Positions 48,113 through 62,050 of a stretch of DNA of 64,000 nt are shown piece by piece. Numbering within the stretch: the first letter of the stretch is position 1; the number at the start of each line of letters is the position of its first letter. The position numbers were made by a program, and so were the translations under genes. The stretch is from Gavia stellata (taxonomy: Eukaryota > Chordata > Aves > Gaviiformes > Gaviidae), in contig NC_082637.1 of assembly GCF_030936135.1 (NCBI RefSeq), forward strand, positions 61,884,044-61,948,043, read 5' to 3'. The notes under the pieces are model-generated. The model was not told where the DNA came from and made no database searches. It worked only from the letters and a program-made list of their open reading frames with translations.

Positions 48113-51100
48113 TCATAGAATATATATGTTTACACAGATACCTAAGGGTTGCTTAAGATTCTTTTTTTAATTAATTTGGAAAATATGGTGGTTTTCTGAA
48201 CTCTTTGAGATTCTGTATCTGACACTTTTTTCTAACATGGAGCTAGTAGCGGCTTTTTTTTCCCCTCTGCTGACCTCTGATTCATGGATACACCTTCCCT
48301 CACAGCAATTTAAAGCACTGCCAACAAAAGATGCTTTGCCATGTGTTGAATCTGTCAAGCTTTTAACTAGTTTCTCCTCAGGTGTCCATTGAAGATGAAG
48401 CAGGTTTTGAACAAATGTGTCTCGGGGACTCTTTGTTAGCTAATTCTTCATCTGAGTTTCCAGCTGTACCAGCAACCTGAGTAAGGAAAAAAGAAGGTGA
48501 TTTTCAAGACAAATCCTCTCTGAAGTAGAATAAGCAATGCAGTGTTTGCTGTTTGTCTTTTGAGATAAATTACTTTAACCAGTTACCTTCATCTGTTGCT
48601 TTGTTATCTCTGCATTTGTTTAAGACACCACCAGTACAAAATTTGACTGGAAATACAGTCAAAGCACGTTTTTTTAGTACTTCCTAGAAATTTATGCCAA
48701 GACTGCTATTTCTGCCATAGGGAATTTCAAAATTTGAAACAGTCATGGGACAAAGGTCATTCATAAGGAGTTGGCAGTGTCTGATAAACTTATAAGTAGT
48801 TATGTTTCATTGTGAGAGAATAAAGGTAATCAAATAATCTGTGTTTCCAAGGAATGTATAAGGAGATAAAATGAGTAAGGTCATATTCAGACTATCCCTG
48901 CTAATGCCTCCAGACTCTGTCCTTTCTCAGTGTTATTAACATTTTCTTACACTGCCCATTAGACAGGCTAAAGAATTCCTGCAAATCACCCACATAAGAC
49001 TGAAGTCCAGGGAAGGCTTGACATGAGGAGTTGAAGTGATAGGTGTTAAAAAATTTGCCATTCTGCTTAGCTGCAGGTGCTACTTGCAGGATTCTCTATA
49101 TGGCTTTTATTACATGGATACTGAGGCATGTGAGTTTTCTGTTTTACTTTGGAAGATGGAAGTCTTCAAACAGATGTTTCTTGCTTTGCCGTTTATTTTA
49201 AGGCAAGCGTCTTTGAGTGGTGTAGTCAATTCATTTGGCCTTTTAGTTCTTTCATTTCAGAATTCTGAGATGTCTAGTGGCTTTACCAAAAGTGAAGGTA
49301 TATGGGGTTTTTTCTTTTTCATTTAAATGTTTGAGTTGTATTACATAACAGGTTGGTCCACATGCGCATTTAAAGTAAGCTGTCAGATGGCTAGTAAACA
49401 ACAATACTATTGATCAATAACCTAAGCTTCAGTAGGCTCTTTTTTTGGTCTTTGTTTATTAAATCATTGTTGTAGATTAGAATTTTGTAGATTGGCTCCC
49501 TTTGTTTCTTTAAATTTATGTCAATATTTGCAATGGTTCAGTAACCATCCTGCATCTAAATGTCCTAATCACCTGTATTCCAGGATGTTATTTAGCTTGT
49601 TGTTTTCTTCATGTTGATACACTTTCATCAAAATCCTGCGTCGCAAAATAACAAGATCTCGCTCTCTCTAGAACAGAATTTGGACACAGGATATTTTTCA
49701 CTGCTGCTTCTCAAGCTGTACATATTCTGTACAGTTTGTGTGGATGATTCATCTCCAGCATTTCCTACAGCACATTTCACAAAGGCTAAAATTCAACTTT
49801 GAAAGCAAACACTTGTTTACTTACTTCTCAGATGTGCTAGCAGGTAACTTCTCCTAATGTTTTGACTTTAATAAACTGGATCTTCTTGTTCTCATGAGTT
49901 TTGCTTTCTTTTTCAGTCAAAATACAAATGAGATTTCAGTATTCTGTATCAGGTGTTCTTTTGTCCATTTGAAAATAAGTTAAAAAAGGAGAAGCAAACC
50001 AGTTTCAGGGATGCTGTATGACAAAGCTGTTAAGAAATCTTTTCTCAGCTGGAGACCTGTGATTGTGAACCAACAGTTTCTCTCTTTGAGGTCAGGTAAT
50101 TTAAAGGCAGAGTTCACGTGAACCTAGCTTTTAGTGAAGTGGGAGACAGTATCAGATTGAATTATTATGTACAGATATAATGTAGCACACTTCATTCTAG
50201 AAAATTAGTGGAAGTAAGTGTAAATTTGAGAAGTAATTTAGAAATAAGTCATATATTTAAAACTAAATATGTGCATAAGTGCTTCTGCTAGACAGGAAGA
50301 AGACTTTTTGAAGAGTGATGTAAACTGTATAATAAATTCAGTAAGATAATGTTTGTCATGAATTTGTGTAACAAACTGTGCAAAAAAATAGGATGAATTC
50401 ACCTGTATGGTAAATTCATACTTCAATGTTTTCTTTGGGTTAGTGGATGTCAGGAGTAAAATTCATTTAAATGTAGGTGGCAAGTTATGTATTCCTGTTA
50501 ATGATTTCATATTTGTTTCAAGTTTTGTAGTTTCTAATTCTTGCCTCTTTAATGGCTTTGATGGAGACAATGCTCTTTACTGCTCTTACCATGTGTGACA
50601 AAACTCCAGACAAAGGATTGGGAGAAACTGGTGGTTTTATAATTCCAATCCACTTCACTATTCATAAAGAGTTCAAGCTGAAATGAATACACTTCTCAAG
50701 ACTGTCACCTGGAGACTTAGGGAAACAGATACAGTAAGCGTTGTTAGGTATTGTATGGGAAGTAGCTACCTCGTATGCAACAAGAGTTTCTTGAACAGTA
50801 ATAGTATTCATTTTTGCAGCTTAATGGATAAGACACTTGGTTAATTGTAATTCTTTTTCTTCACAACTTTTAGCATCTGTGTTATTCACCCAGAGATGAG
50901 TTGGTGCTCATGCTTTATGGATTGCAAAGATGACGTGCAAGATATGAAAGGACTAAAGCTAAAATGGAGTAGATACCTGAGAACAAAGCAAGCTGGGAAA
51001 AATGCAAAAAACTTTCAAAGTTAAGCTAGGAGGTAGTCCAAAAATCTAAATAGGCTTAAAGTCCCTTTTTGTTTGGAATCCGTACTACATGTGAAAATAC

Positions 51101-51246
51101 CGTACAGACAGGCTTTGGTTAAATGTACTTGTTGATGGAGGGGTTGTCAGAAGGAAGGTTGACTACTCTGTTGTTTCTTTCTGCCTTTTTTTTTGTTCTT
51201 TAGAGTGAGATCAGAGGAAATGCTATGTTCTTAGCTCTTTCACTCC
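48113..51246. other. Intergenic, no feature
   Basis: Unique AT-rich sequence with short chance open frames only. Confidence 0.55.
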
Positions 51247-52243
51247 TGTATAGGGTGTATGTGTGTAGGTTTCGGTAGTGGCAGTGGAGGGCTGCAGCGG
51301 TGACTCTGTGAGGAGAGGCCGGGGCTGCCCCATGCTGGACACAGTCGTTTCCAGGCAGCTTCAGTAGATCCACAGCAGGGCACAGCTGAGCTCTGCAGCC
51401 AAGATGGTGGCACCTGTGTGGAAACATATTTTAAGAAAGGGTAAAAAACACTGTGCAGCAGAGTGTGTGAGAGAGGAGTGATAAAAATGTGAGAGAAACA
51501 GCCCTACAGGCACCAAGGTGAGAGAAGGAGGAGGGGGAAGAGGTCCTCTGGGCACTAGAGCAGGCATTTCCCTGCAGCCCATGGAGGACCATGCTGGAGC
51601 AGATATCTTCGCTGCTGCACTTGAAAGACCCTATGGTGGAGCAGGTGGAGATGCCCTGAAGGAAGCTGCAGGCCATGGAAAGCCCACACTGGAGCAGATT
51701 CTCCTGACAGGAACTATGGCCTGTGGAGAGGACCACTTGCAGGAGGAGGTTTATCATGAAGGACCCATGCTGGAGGAGGGGAGAAATGTGAGGAGAAAGA
51801 AGCAGCTGAGAGGATCTGTTGTGGGCTGACTGCAAGCCCTGTTCCTGGAGGAGCTGGGAATGAGGGAGTGAAGGAGTTTTCATATTAGCATGTTATCGAC
51901 AGGACACAGGTAGAGTTCAAATAGTTTTGAAAACTTTTCATATTTGCCATTATTACTAGTGAAGAGTCACAACCATAAGCCTGAGAAAAAGGGGGTTGGG
52001 GAGAAATGTTTTAGCTTTCTGTTTTCATTTCTCACATTTGAACTCCATTATAAGTGGCAATAGAATAGTTTTCCCTAAGTAGAGTCGGTTTTGCCCATGG
52101 TGGTAATTGGTGAGTGATCTCGCTGTCTTTATTTTGACACGTGTACTTTTTTGTCTTATTTTCTCCCACCACCCTGTTGAGGAGGAGGACTGCAAGAGCA
52201 GCTGGGTGGGTGTCTGGCTGCCAGCCAAGGTCAGCCCACCATA
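51247..52243 (+). mobile_element. Diverged LTR of family B, with an internal insertion
   Basis: It shares order and content with the reverse complement of 12784-13876: a TGTATAGGG start, a TATA-like aacatatttta at 51424, the caccaaggtgagagaagg block, a degenerate array of ctggagcag cores (51590-51780), and the terminal segment ending ...ggtcagcccaccata. At 51877-51971 about 95 bp has no counterpart in the other copy. A possible imperfect target duplication is actcc (51242-51246) against attcc (52245-52249). Confidence 0.7.
51877..51971 (+). repeat. ~95-bp unit, copy 1 (inside LTR)
   Basis: It starts ttttcatattagcatg and aligns over its full length with 52656-52750 in the same orientation, roughly 80% identical by eye. 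It interrupts the LTR alignment where the 12784 copy has only about 15 bp. Confidence 0.75.
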
Positions 52244-52655
52244 AATTCCTTTATGGGCTTTTGAAGTATTATCAATTTCAAATAGCTGTCTGTACTTTGC
52301 CGTTTTTCTACACATGGGCATATATCAGAATCTATGATGAAGGGCTATATTTCTAGAGTTCAGAGATTTTTATTAAGTATTTAAATAATTATATGCTTTT
52401 TATAACAAGAATTATAATCAGAATGGAGTAAGAATGCTACCAGGCTGTCTGAATTTGTCTAGACCCCAAACTAGGGGAAATGAGATAATATTTTAAGCGC
52501 AGAAATGCATTTATTCTCTTTATTTAATGTTAACCATGTTTTCTTTGGACATTGTTTTTCGTAATTCAGAAGCGACTTACTCCATGATATATATTTTCCA
52601 AGTAACTTCCTGAAATACTGAATTGTAGCTATATTATCAAAAAATAGAGTAAGTC

Positions 52656-52750
52656 TTTTCATATTAGCATGCAATTGATAGGACGGAAATAGAGTTCAAA
52701 AAGTTCTGAAGACTTTTCACGTTTGCCATTAATTCTGCTGAAGTGTTACA
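52656..52750 (+). repeat. ~95-bp unit, copy 2
   Basis: This is the second copy, 779 bp downstream, in non-LTR sequence. Both copies also carry an internal echo of their own start (ttttcatatt / ttttcacgtt, about 55 bp in). Confidence 0.75.
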
Positions 52751-55700
52751 GGTACAAAACTCTTGCTTATACATTTCTTGCCACCTCAGCGAGAGTTTCG
52801 GATATTTAAAGATTACAAGATTAAGAAAAAAATTTAAAAATGTGTTACATACATTTGTTAGGAATTATAATGCATTCAGCTGGGTCTTGACACAGAAGTA
52901 AAAATATGTCTTCAGTGTAAGGTTTCACTATAGTTGCTCTTTTTGCATTGATTAACCAAGGACATTAGTTACTGATTGACTTTGCTGTTGTACTTCAGAA
53001 TAATTGATAACCCAAATTTGCTGTCTCTTCTATTGCCCATGGTGGCATCGCGTATTTCATCATACAGGTATTGACTATAAATACCTCTTTAATACTTTCT
53101 ACTTTGTTCTGAAACAAGTGTACTTAAAATCATAATTTGTGTTGCAGTGACACTGTTCAAACAAATTTATCTTTAAGTATATTGTTATTTTGCTGGCAAA
53201 TACTTCATTTTCAAAGGTTTGTAAGTTAGTCTTTAACATAATATCTAAATAAATTTAGTATTCATATCTTGAATATTCTTGCCAAGAAAAAGGGCAACAT
53301 GTTCATTAAGGATTTTGAAACTGGCTAAATCATTGTTAAAATTCTATATCTTAAGATGCAAAACTGTGCCACATTATGAAGATAACAGAAACAAAAGGTT
53401 AGACATGTGCTTAACTTGCACTTTAAGAAATGCTGTAAACATGCACTTACATAAAAAGCATCTGGGGATCCATCTTTTTTCCCCTGACTTGCACTATAGT
53501 TTGCTTACTGCACTAGGGACAAATCCTCAGCAGATGGAAACTGTCATCACTCTGACATCAAGAGTTCTATGGCAGCTTATGGTAGTGAAGATATGCTGGT
53601 GTTCTGTTTCTACATATTTTCTGTGCACTCCCTGATGTATTCCACAGTCTCACAGACAATGGACAGGAACTGCTTGGCCATCCAGCTCACTTCAAACTAG
53701 CACTCATGACAATATTCTTTTTTAGTAATGCTTTCTGATTAAACATCCTTTATGTAGAGCTTCTAGCACTTCAAACTTTTTTTTTTACTGTCACTGGGAA
53801 ATAATCTGAAACATTTTATAATTTGCACATTGAGTAAACAGCACTGGTACACCAGTGACTCCTTGGGATGGGTCAGTTGTCAGCATAAGCTGAAACTCCC
53901 TGTGGGTGTTTTGTATGCAGAATATAAAGGTACCATATAGCTGTAGGAAAAAATACTGCTTTTGCATGCCTTAATTCCAAACACCTTTCCTTTTGGAGGA
54001 TGAGTATGGGTTTCTTTTTTTTTTCTGTGTGTTTGTGAATAACCTTTAAAGTAAATTGTTTTTACCATTTAAACACTCTGTCCAGATGCTGAAAAACAAT
54101 TTCATATTTACAGACTCATGACAATGCCTATTAACTTTTGCATAATCCAGATCTGATCCTAAAACTGGTGTAGCAAACAAGAGAAGATGACTTTTGGGGT
54201 ATCTATTTAGTCCTTAGTGTCTATCTGTCCAATCACAGCGGCACAATACCAGATAACTCCTGTCAGTCCCTGCACAGAAGAGGTCCAGATCAAGAATAGC
54301 AGGGGTGTCATAGGTCAGGACTGAAATGCATTTGCAGAGCCCTGCAGGGAAGCTTGTGTAGCATCTGTTAGTACTATGTCTGGCATTTTTAACCACTGCT
54401 ATCAATTCCTTACTTGAACAAATACACTAGAAATTCACCCCAAACCTCAGAAAACCTTCTCTATCAACCCATCAAAAAGAAAAGAAACTGAAGTCCAACA
54501 GCAAAGTTAAAGACCTAGATTTCAGTTACAGAAGCAGAGATGCTCATGGACGGGAGGAAAAAAAAATAATCTATGGATTGAACACGCTGTCTATAGTTGG
54601 TGCGGTTGCAGCTTTTCTTCCCTGCAAAGGGTGGGGTTTAATTTAAAAAGTCAGATAGGAGTGTAGGTGTAAAAAATGCAGATAAGTTTTGCATCTTCAT
54701 TGGTGTTTACAGAAATAACACTTGCAAATGAGTTTTTAGATAGTTTGCCTAATTTGTTGTGTGTATCTTGGGCTCTTTTTTTCAAATGTAGTCTTTATTT
54801 TAAAATTCATTGAAAGATGAAATATCTGGAAGGATGAGACAGTACTATGTACAGGATTAAGAAGTTTAGAAAAGGGATAAGTTTAGAAAAGATACATGAA
54901 GAAAACTACAGCACTGTTGCAGTGTAATATGCATCTTTGTTGCTAAAAACTGTTTTGGACATGAAAGAGATGAAGATACAAGTGTCTCTATCTTTCTTCC
55001 ACCTCTCCTTGTAAACTGCAGCAAGAGCATTATGAGCTCTATTCTGTTTTTTGAACCTTGGCCAATATCTAGAATATGAAAAGAAGGTTGAAGATTGCAA
55101 TAGTATAATAAGACAACTCATTTTTACATGATTTTCATGGTTTTGTATCTTCATGTCAGTCAGTCATTGAAAACTGAAGTTCACTTCAGCTGTCTTCTTT
55201 ATGGAGGGTTATGATTTCTCACATTCATATGAATGGGGACATGCATTTATCTTTCACCTTAGTTAAAGACAGTATTGCATCTTAGAAGATTTTTTTTCTT
55301 TTAGACAAAGTGAAGACAGAAGTAACAGACATGCTAGCAAGTGCAGAACTGAGAACTAAGAGTAGAATTTGTCTAGAGAGACTTATTCTGAGAAAATCAC
55401 TGGTAATGTGTATAATCTTCTGCATTCACACCTGTAGACTAGTACAATAACTAACGAATTTTGAAATGCTATTACCACCTGATGCAAGGAAAGTAGAGCT
55501 GACTAAAATTTCTTGTGAAATATTCCAGTTCTATGGAATTACAAAACCTGATGATTAAATAGAAGAGAATACAGTTCTTGTTAACTTGCACTTTCCCTAG
55601 AGAGCTACGAGAGAAAATAATGGATACATTTGTACTAGTGGATTGTGTTCATTACTTATAGATGTGTAACTTTGTTTTCATTAGAATGATCAGTTCTTTA

Positions 55701-58700
55701 CTCTTGGCAGCAGGGAAGAGGCTTAATATTCTTTCCAGACCTCTGAGACAGTAAGTTCTACTTTCAGGTGCATCATCATAGCTATACTGTACGGTAGCAT
55801 GTATGAAAGTAACAGTTATAAATGTACACCCTGTGACATGCTTGTGCGTTTATGAAAACCATTTATGATGGGCCTTGTTAACTTCTCAGTATAACCTTTT
55901 GCTCAGAAAGCTGATGTTACAAATGATTGCAGCCCAGGTGAAATAGGGAGTGAAGACTGAGGCTGTAGATGTATAGGCTATGGAAAGACTCATGTGGAAA
56001 GGAAGATTATTAAGCAGGGGATTAAGAAAGCAGTCCAGGTAAACAGTAAGATACAGATGAACATAGGATTCCTGTATGGGAACACCTGTGGAGAGGGTAG
56101 ATCTACTTCAGTGCTCTTTTAAAGAGACTGGACTGGTGGCCGTCAAGGCAGTGGACCAAAAGCTGGGAAAATATGCAGAGGCGCAAGAACAAGTGTGAAA
56201 TTGTCTGGATCTTGAGACTGCTTTGAACTGTTACCAGTAGTTCCTGAAATTTATGGACAGGGCCATGTTGTAGATCTTTGTACGTTTTTGCAGCTTCCTC
56301 TATTTTTCATTATGTTATTGTGAACAATTTTGGGACACTTCAAGTAGGTTTGTGTTAAAAAAGAAAGAGCAAATACTGTAGTGGAAGACTGCTGTTACTG
56401 AAAAAACATGAGTTACTAAGCTTTTTGCCACACAGTTGCTAAGTATATTAGGAGAAGAATAATCAGTCTGGGTCTCAAACTTGAAACTGGAAGCTTTATC
56501 TTTGGGGATATTTTTCCACTGATCATTAGACATGTTTTTAAATTTTCGCCTTTCTTCCTGTACTGTTTGTGTCTGCAAACAAATAGGAGCAAAGTGTAGT
56601 AGATAACGCAAGCTACTTGGAATAGCTCAGTATAGTCCAAGATGGCACTATAGGTCCCTGTCTTTATAAGTGTAGGTAAGTTAAGAAGTTTATGCAGTTT
56701 AAAGGAAAGAACAGTTAGATAGAACTACAGATAAGGACAAGGGAAAAGAGAAAATATGGATTCTATGATTGTGGTGCAAAGGTTAAATGAGAGGAGGATC
56801 TGAGGGTGATGGAATTTCATCAAAGACTAGTAAAAAGCAAACAAAATTCTAGGCTACTTAGATAGCTATATAAAACATAACATGGGAACATTAGTCTCAT
56901 GAAGCTGCATTTGGAGTTTGGTATGGTTTGGTGTGTACTTTAATAAAATGAAAGCATTATAGAAATGTGGAAAAATAACAAATGGTAACCTAATTAATAG
57001 AGGAACTCAAGGAACTCAATATGTGTGTATAAATATGTTACAAAAGTAAGCATGCAATCATCTGAGAGAAGATGATTACAAGGATATCTCAAGGAGGTAC
57101 AAGATACAAGTTCTGAAATTGTAATAGGCTGTTTTTCCCAGGGCTTGGAACAAGGCCATGCAAGCTTAAATTAAGGATGTCAGGCAACTAAAAGATTGAA
57201 TTCCTTTGTTCTGTCTTTGTGTAACACAGAATAAACTACCAAGAGCAATATTACAAACAGCTAGTACCAAGAAGCTACAGATATTGCATGATAAGTTATT
57301 TAAGCAAAATACAACAGCTTTCTTAACTTTGTCAGAATTTTGTAGTCCACTCTGATAATCTGCAGAATGATTAAATTTTTGGAAGCAGCTGATGCTGAAG
57401 ACAAAGCTAAACTTTAACAAACCCAACCATATATATGAATTTTATCCTACAGTTGTTGTCTTTACATATGTTGTATGATAAAAATGTAAACTCAGTGTAT
57501 TTCACAGGTGTTTTATATCTGTCACATGTAACAGAATTTTTCATCCTTCAGCAAACTTGTGTGCTGTCCTAGAAAGAAAGACCAATGTATTTAATCTGAT
57601 GAGTTTTCTGGAATATGTTTTTTAACAAAATTTCTTATCAGAATTTTCAGGACACATTCAAATATCAAAAGTAACTAAAGTAGATGTAAAAGACAGGACA
57701 ATCAATAGCTTTCAAAGAACGTGTGTGTCTGTTTTATAGAATATAAACTATAGCCTTGATTTTCTGTTGTTGAAAGGAACATAGCCACTGGCAAGGGTAG
57801 CTTGTATCACAGGTGTCAACATTAGTCTTTAAAAGCTGTTTGCAGGCATGTCTTTCCTTTTCCTCCTAGATGCTAGGATAGGTTGTAGACAATCGAAGAC
57901 TTAAATTGAATAGATCATATCTCTTTGCATCTATTTCAACATAGTACTTGCATAAACTGCAAGTAGGTCAATCTTGCTTCCAAGTATGGGGCTTATTTGG
58001 TGTTTAGCACAATACTTCTACCTTTTTTCCCCCTCTTTTAGAGTGATGAAGGTAATATACAGGAACTTTTCTTGATCCTCTTTGCTGTTCCTCCCTTTAC
58101 TGGGCAGAAAATGAGTAGAAGAATTCCAGCATGTAAGTCACAAAGTCATAGTAGAATTTAGCAGTGTTATGCTTTCCGCTGCTAAAAGCCTTGCTACATA
58201 CCTCTGCTATCAACTTTGAACTGTCTGAATAGAAGCAAAAAGCCTGTGCCTCCATACCCATGCAGAATTCTCTGAAGTCTGGGAGGTTTGTTCCCTGAAG
58301 TTTACAGGCACACTGGTGTATGTGTGAGAAGACTTTTACCTTCTGAGACTGTATAGAAATGAATGTTTTGCCTTCTCTGCTGCACTTTCAATTCTGTGAC
58401 CCTCAATCCCCAGGTCCAAAGCTTACTCACTGGAGAATAGCTTATTACGTTAACTCTGGTTTAGAATTTGGTATATTTTCTGTATGTTACTTATTTGTAG
58501 ACCCAGAAAAGCTAGCTGTTCCCTGTGTGGTTAGTTGGATAGTTAAGAAGTGCACAAAAAAGAAAAGTAGGGCTATTTTCTTACCTGAGAACAAGCTACA
58601 AATTTTTAAGTGAGGAGACTTGTTGGACCATGGTTTCAATTTGTGCACTGCCAGCCTTGAGTTCTAACTTATTCTCCAGAAGCATGAGAAAGACACCTCT

Positions 58701-60500
58701 GAGTAGCTCTAAAGGCCCAGAGGAGCTATTCCTCTGCAGTCTTTTATTGCATAACAATTCTGTAGTTATTTTTGTTCTACATTTTGCATATTTTTACTAT
58801 TCTGAGTTGCAAAGATCTAAGCCATGCCTTTCCGCATCTGCTTTTCTGATTGAAGGAAGACTTGTGTTACTCTGAATGTGCAGGAGTTCAAAAAAGTAAA
58901 AAGAGTAAACACGTGACAAAGAAATGGCATTCTTATGTTACACTTCAGCCTAAGAACTGAAAAAACAAAAAAACCCCTATAAATAATTGGCTGTTTTCTT
59001 TCTGCATTGCATGATGTAGGCGTGGTTTCTTATTTCTGAGTTTTCTTTCATTTGGAAAGCATTGTATTAATGGTCAGCTTGAAAAAGCAGAGCAAATCTT
59101 TTAGGGTAATATGAACTGATATGACACTCATTTGTAGAATTTGTGGTCAACTGGGTAAATAAGGTTTTTAGGTCCTTTTTTTTTGGAAATACATATTTAC
59201 TCTGTAGACTACAATGGTTTGACAAAAAAACCTCATTATGGTCTATCAGCTATATATGCATTTTAGGCACTTTTAAAAGTGACTGAAATGGCTCTTTTTG
59301 AGTAATAAAAAAGTCTCAAATTTAATGAGTGCATAGATTCCAAAGATTGCAATGCATTCAAGTGGCAGTAAAACATTTCCTGCCACTTAGAATAAGACCT
59401 TTAGTAGTTTAATCTACCATTGATTTATTCACAGTCACAAATCTCAAAAGTCCAGCTGTTATTTACAGTTTTAGAGCTACGTCACTATTCACTTTGAACT
59501 TTTTGGTAACCTCTGTGTAGCTCTATGAATCTATAATGTTAATTTACTTTAACATAGAGGCACAAAGATTTTTGGTGTGTTCTGTTCAAGAATATCACTA
59601 AACCATGCTTTAATTAAATCAGTTGTAGATACTAAACAGAATTGGTCTGGATTCAGGTACCATTCATGGGAATAGGAGTGAAATCCTTTCCTTGAAAAAA
59701 CAGTTTTTGCAACTTTTTTGACCTGAGTGGTATATAATTCAGTGTGCAAACAGATTGTACTGGTTCCTTTGGAGTTTTTTCAGGAGGAAAACCCCAAAAG
59801 TTATTAAGTCATAATTTTAAACCTTGGAATTGCATCTCTAAGAATGCAAAGTATAAACTGGCCATTAATTGACCTTAGACAATAGTTTCTAACCATTGGA
59901 GGTAGGATTAACAAGGCTTCTGATTCTGAGGAATATAGTGGAAGCAAGCCTCTAGTCATCTTTCTGGTTTATGAATTACGTATCATGCAGTTTTTTGTAA
60001 TCGCAAAGCACTGGCTTTGATGACTTAGGTTTTCTTTTACTTCTAAGCAAGTAGATTTGCATTACAGGGACAAATTGTAGGCCATTACTTTACTTTGCAA
60101 AGATAATCAGTTACCTAGTCCTTCCATCTGCACATTTGACTTCTTCTCTTTCAAAAAAATGAACAGAAAGATATATTTGCATCTTGAATTTTTAATAATC
60201 CATTCCTATGTTGAAAGGAAAAATACAAGTACTATCTCCTAAATCAGGATGCATCATTAGATCAGAATGAGACTTGCAAATTCAGAGCCTCTACCAGCAG
60301 AAATCAATGTACAATAGCCCTGAAAAAGAGAAGCACTAGGTAAGTAGTGTAATTAGATAAACGTTAACTGTAAAACCTCTGGAATCTTTGTGTGAAATGA
60401 GCCAAAGAAATATGAGCCCGGAGAGGAAGTCTGGAACATGAGGACTTTGAGATTATATGAGGAAATGGGAGAAGATGCATGGGTGTAGGCCTAAGTTATT
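52751..60500. other. Intergenic, no gene seen
   Basis: AT-rich unique sequence. A 118-codon plus-strand open frame at 53279-53635 and smaller ones at 56315-56640 (minus) and 58359-58875 (plus) show no domain and are treated as chance. Confidence 0.55.
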
Positions 60501-62050
60501 TGTGTGTCACGGTTGTGTCTATGTAAGTGACTCTGAGTGTGCCATTAATGTTTTCTGGTAGTGGCACACATTTTTCTGTGTTAATAAACAACCAGAATGC
60601 TTCTTGGCATGAATTTGGCCTGTGCCAACCAAAGCCCTCCCCAGTGCCCTCCCTGGGTATGATTTGGCAGTTAAAATGCTCTCAAGTACTAGAATAGAGA
60701 AGGCTGTGCTGCTCTGGCATGCTCCTTCTGGCATGGCTCTTTAATATCATCCCATCAGGCTTTGTGCCATGCCCCAGGCCATTCTAGATGCACCTTTGGC
60801 ATCGTGCTATACAAACGCCATTCTTAAAAAGTGCTGTGAAGTAATCTGCTGATTTTTCACAGTTGGACAGCAAAAACCAGAGTCTTGGCATTGAGGAGGT
60901 CAGGAGAGGACCACCCTCTTTATAGTCTGCAAGAAATTCAGTGAGAAATGGTGTTCAGGTCTGGCCAGATCACTCTTCTTCATCCATCACTACCTATGCC
61001 AAGACTGGCTTGCCCTGTCTACCAAGACCAATGATCAGACACTTCCATGCACTAAGCAGAGGCAGGCTACACAGCACTAGCATATGATTAAAAAACAAAA
61101 ATGTCTGCCACAGCTGTTATTTTTGTGCAGCTCAATACATGTGCCTGCACTATTCCGAGATGCTTGGAATCTTCATCTGGGAGACTTTCCCAGATCCCCA
61201 CATGGGCCATGATTTTAGGATGTTCCCTCCTCCATAGGACCATGCCAGCCCTGGCTATGGGACCTGAGAGAGGGCCTGTCCTTCCTTCTGCTTTTGCCAT
61301 TAATATCATGTAACCTGGTGACACAATCTGGCCTGGAAACCTGGAGTGAAAATTAGGTTCCTTAGTCATAATGTAAGGAGCTGTATTTTGGAATCTGACA
61401 AATGGAGACACTGTCTGAGGGTCTGGAATAGCCAGCACTATAGATTGTGATTTATGGGAGGGAGAGGCTGTTAACAGGTCCTTAAGTAAGTCTCCCTTGT
61501 CCACTTTTGCATAGCTGAGAGCAACAGTTAGGGAGAGTTCTGCTAGAAATTATCCATGTCACACAGCAGGGCCTCATCTCCCGACTAGGTATGGAGGTTT
61601 TTCTTCCTATTTAAGAGTGTAGCCAAGGAGGCTTGAGAAGACAAAACATCTACCCAGATAACAAAATTGGGAGCAACAAGGCCTTGTCAAAGTTAAATTT
61701 TTGATGTATAGCAGCAGCAGCCACAGGTGGCATTTGGCACTCTGTACCCAACAGAGGTGACAAATCTTGATAGGGTTTGGCATGGGGCACATTATTAGAT
61801 GTATGTGTGGTATACTGATGTGTGGCTTTTATGAAAAATTGAGGGGAGCTTGACACACACATGGTGCTGAAGAGATGTGTGGCTGAGTACAAAGACTGCA
61901 GTGTGTTTATGGTAGGTCCTTTTCCAGCGAGGTTGGTTGTTTTGAGAGAGAGAAAGTTCGCTAGTGTAGATATGATCTGTTCCACATTAGTTGGTCGTAG
62001 TGACCAGAGAGCATTCCTTGCTACCTTTAATTTACAGCTGTAGAGCGTGG
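60500..62050 (-). pseudogene. Cluster of decayed minus-strand reading frames, possibly an old provirus remnant
   Basis: Three successive minus-strand open stretches lie head to tail: about 62040-61650 (130 codons), 61504-61088 (138 codons) and a shorter segment at about 60620-60500 in another frame. They are more protein-like than the surrounding chance frames, and the last contains a Trp/Cys/Pro and N-glycosylation pattern (PLPENINGT) that recalls retroviral envelope surface proteins. No LTRs, polymerase or catalytic motif flank them. I cannot name a family; a host pseudogene or chance remains possible. Confidence 0.25.

Noticed and set aside
53279..53635. 118-codon plus-strand frame
   Set aside because: No domain, no splice or promoter context; frames of this size appear by chance several times in the window.
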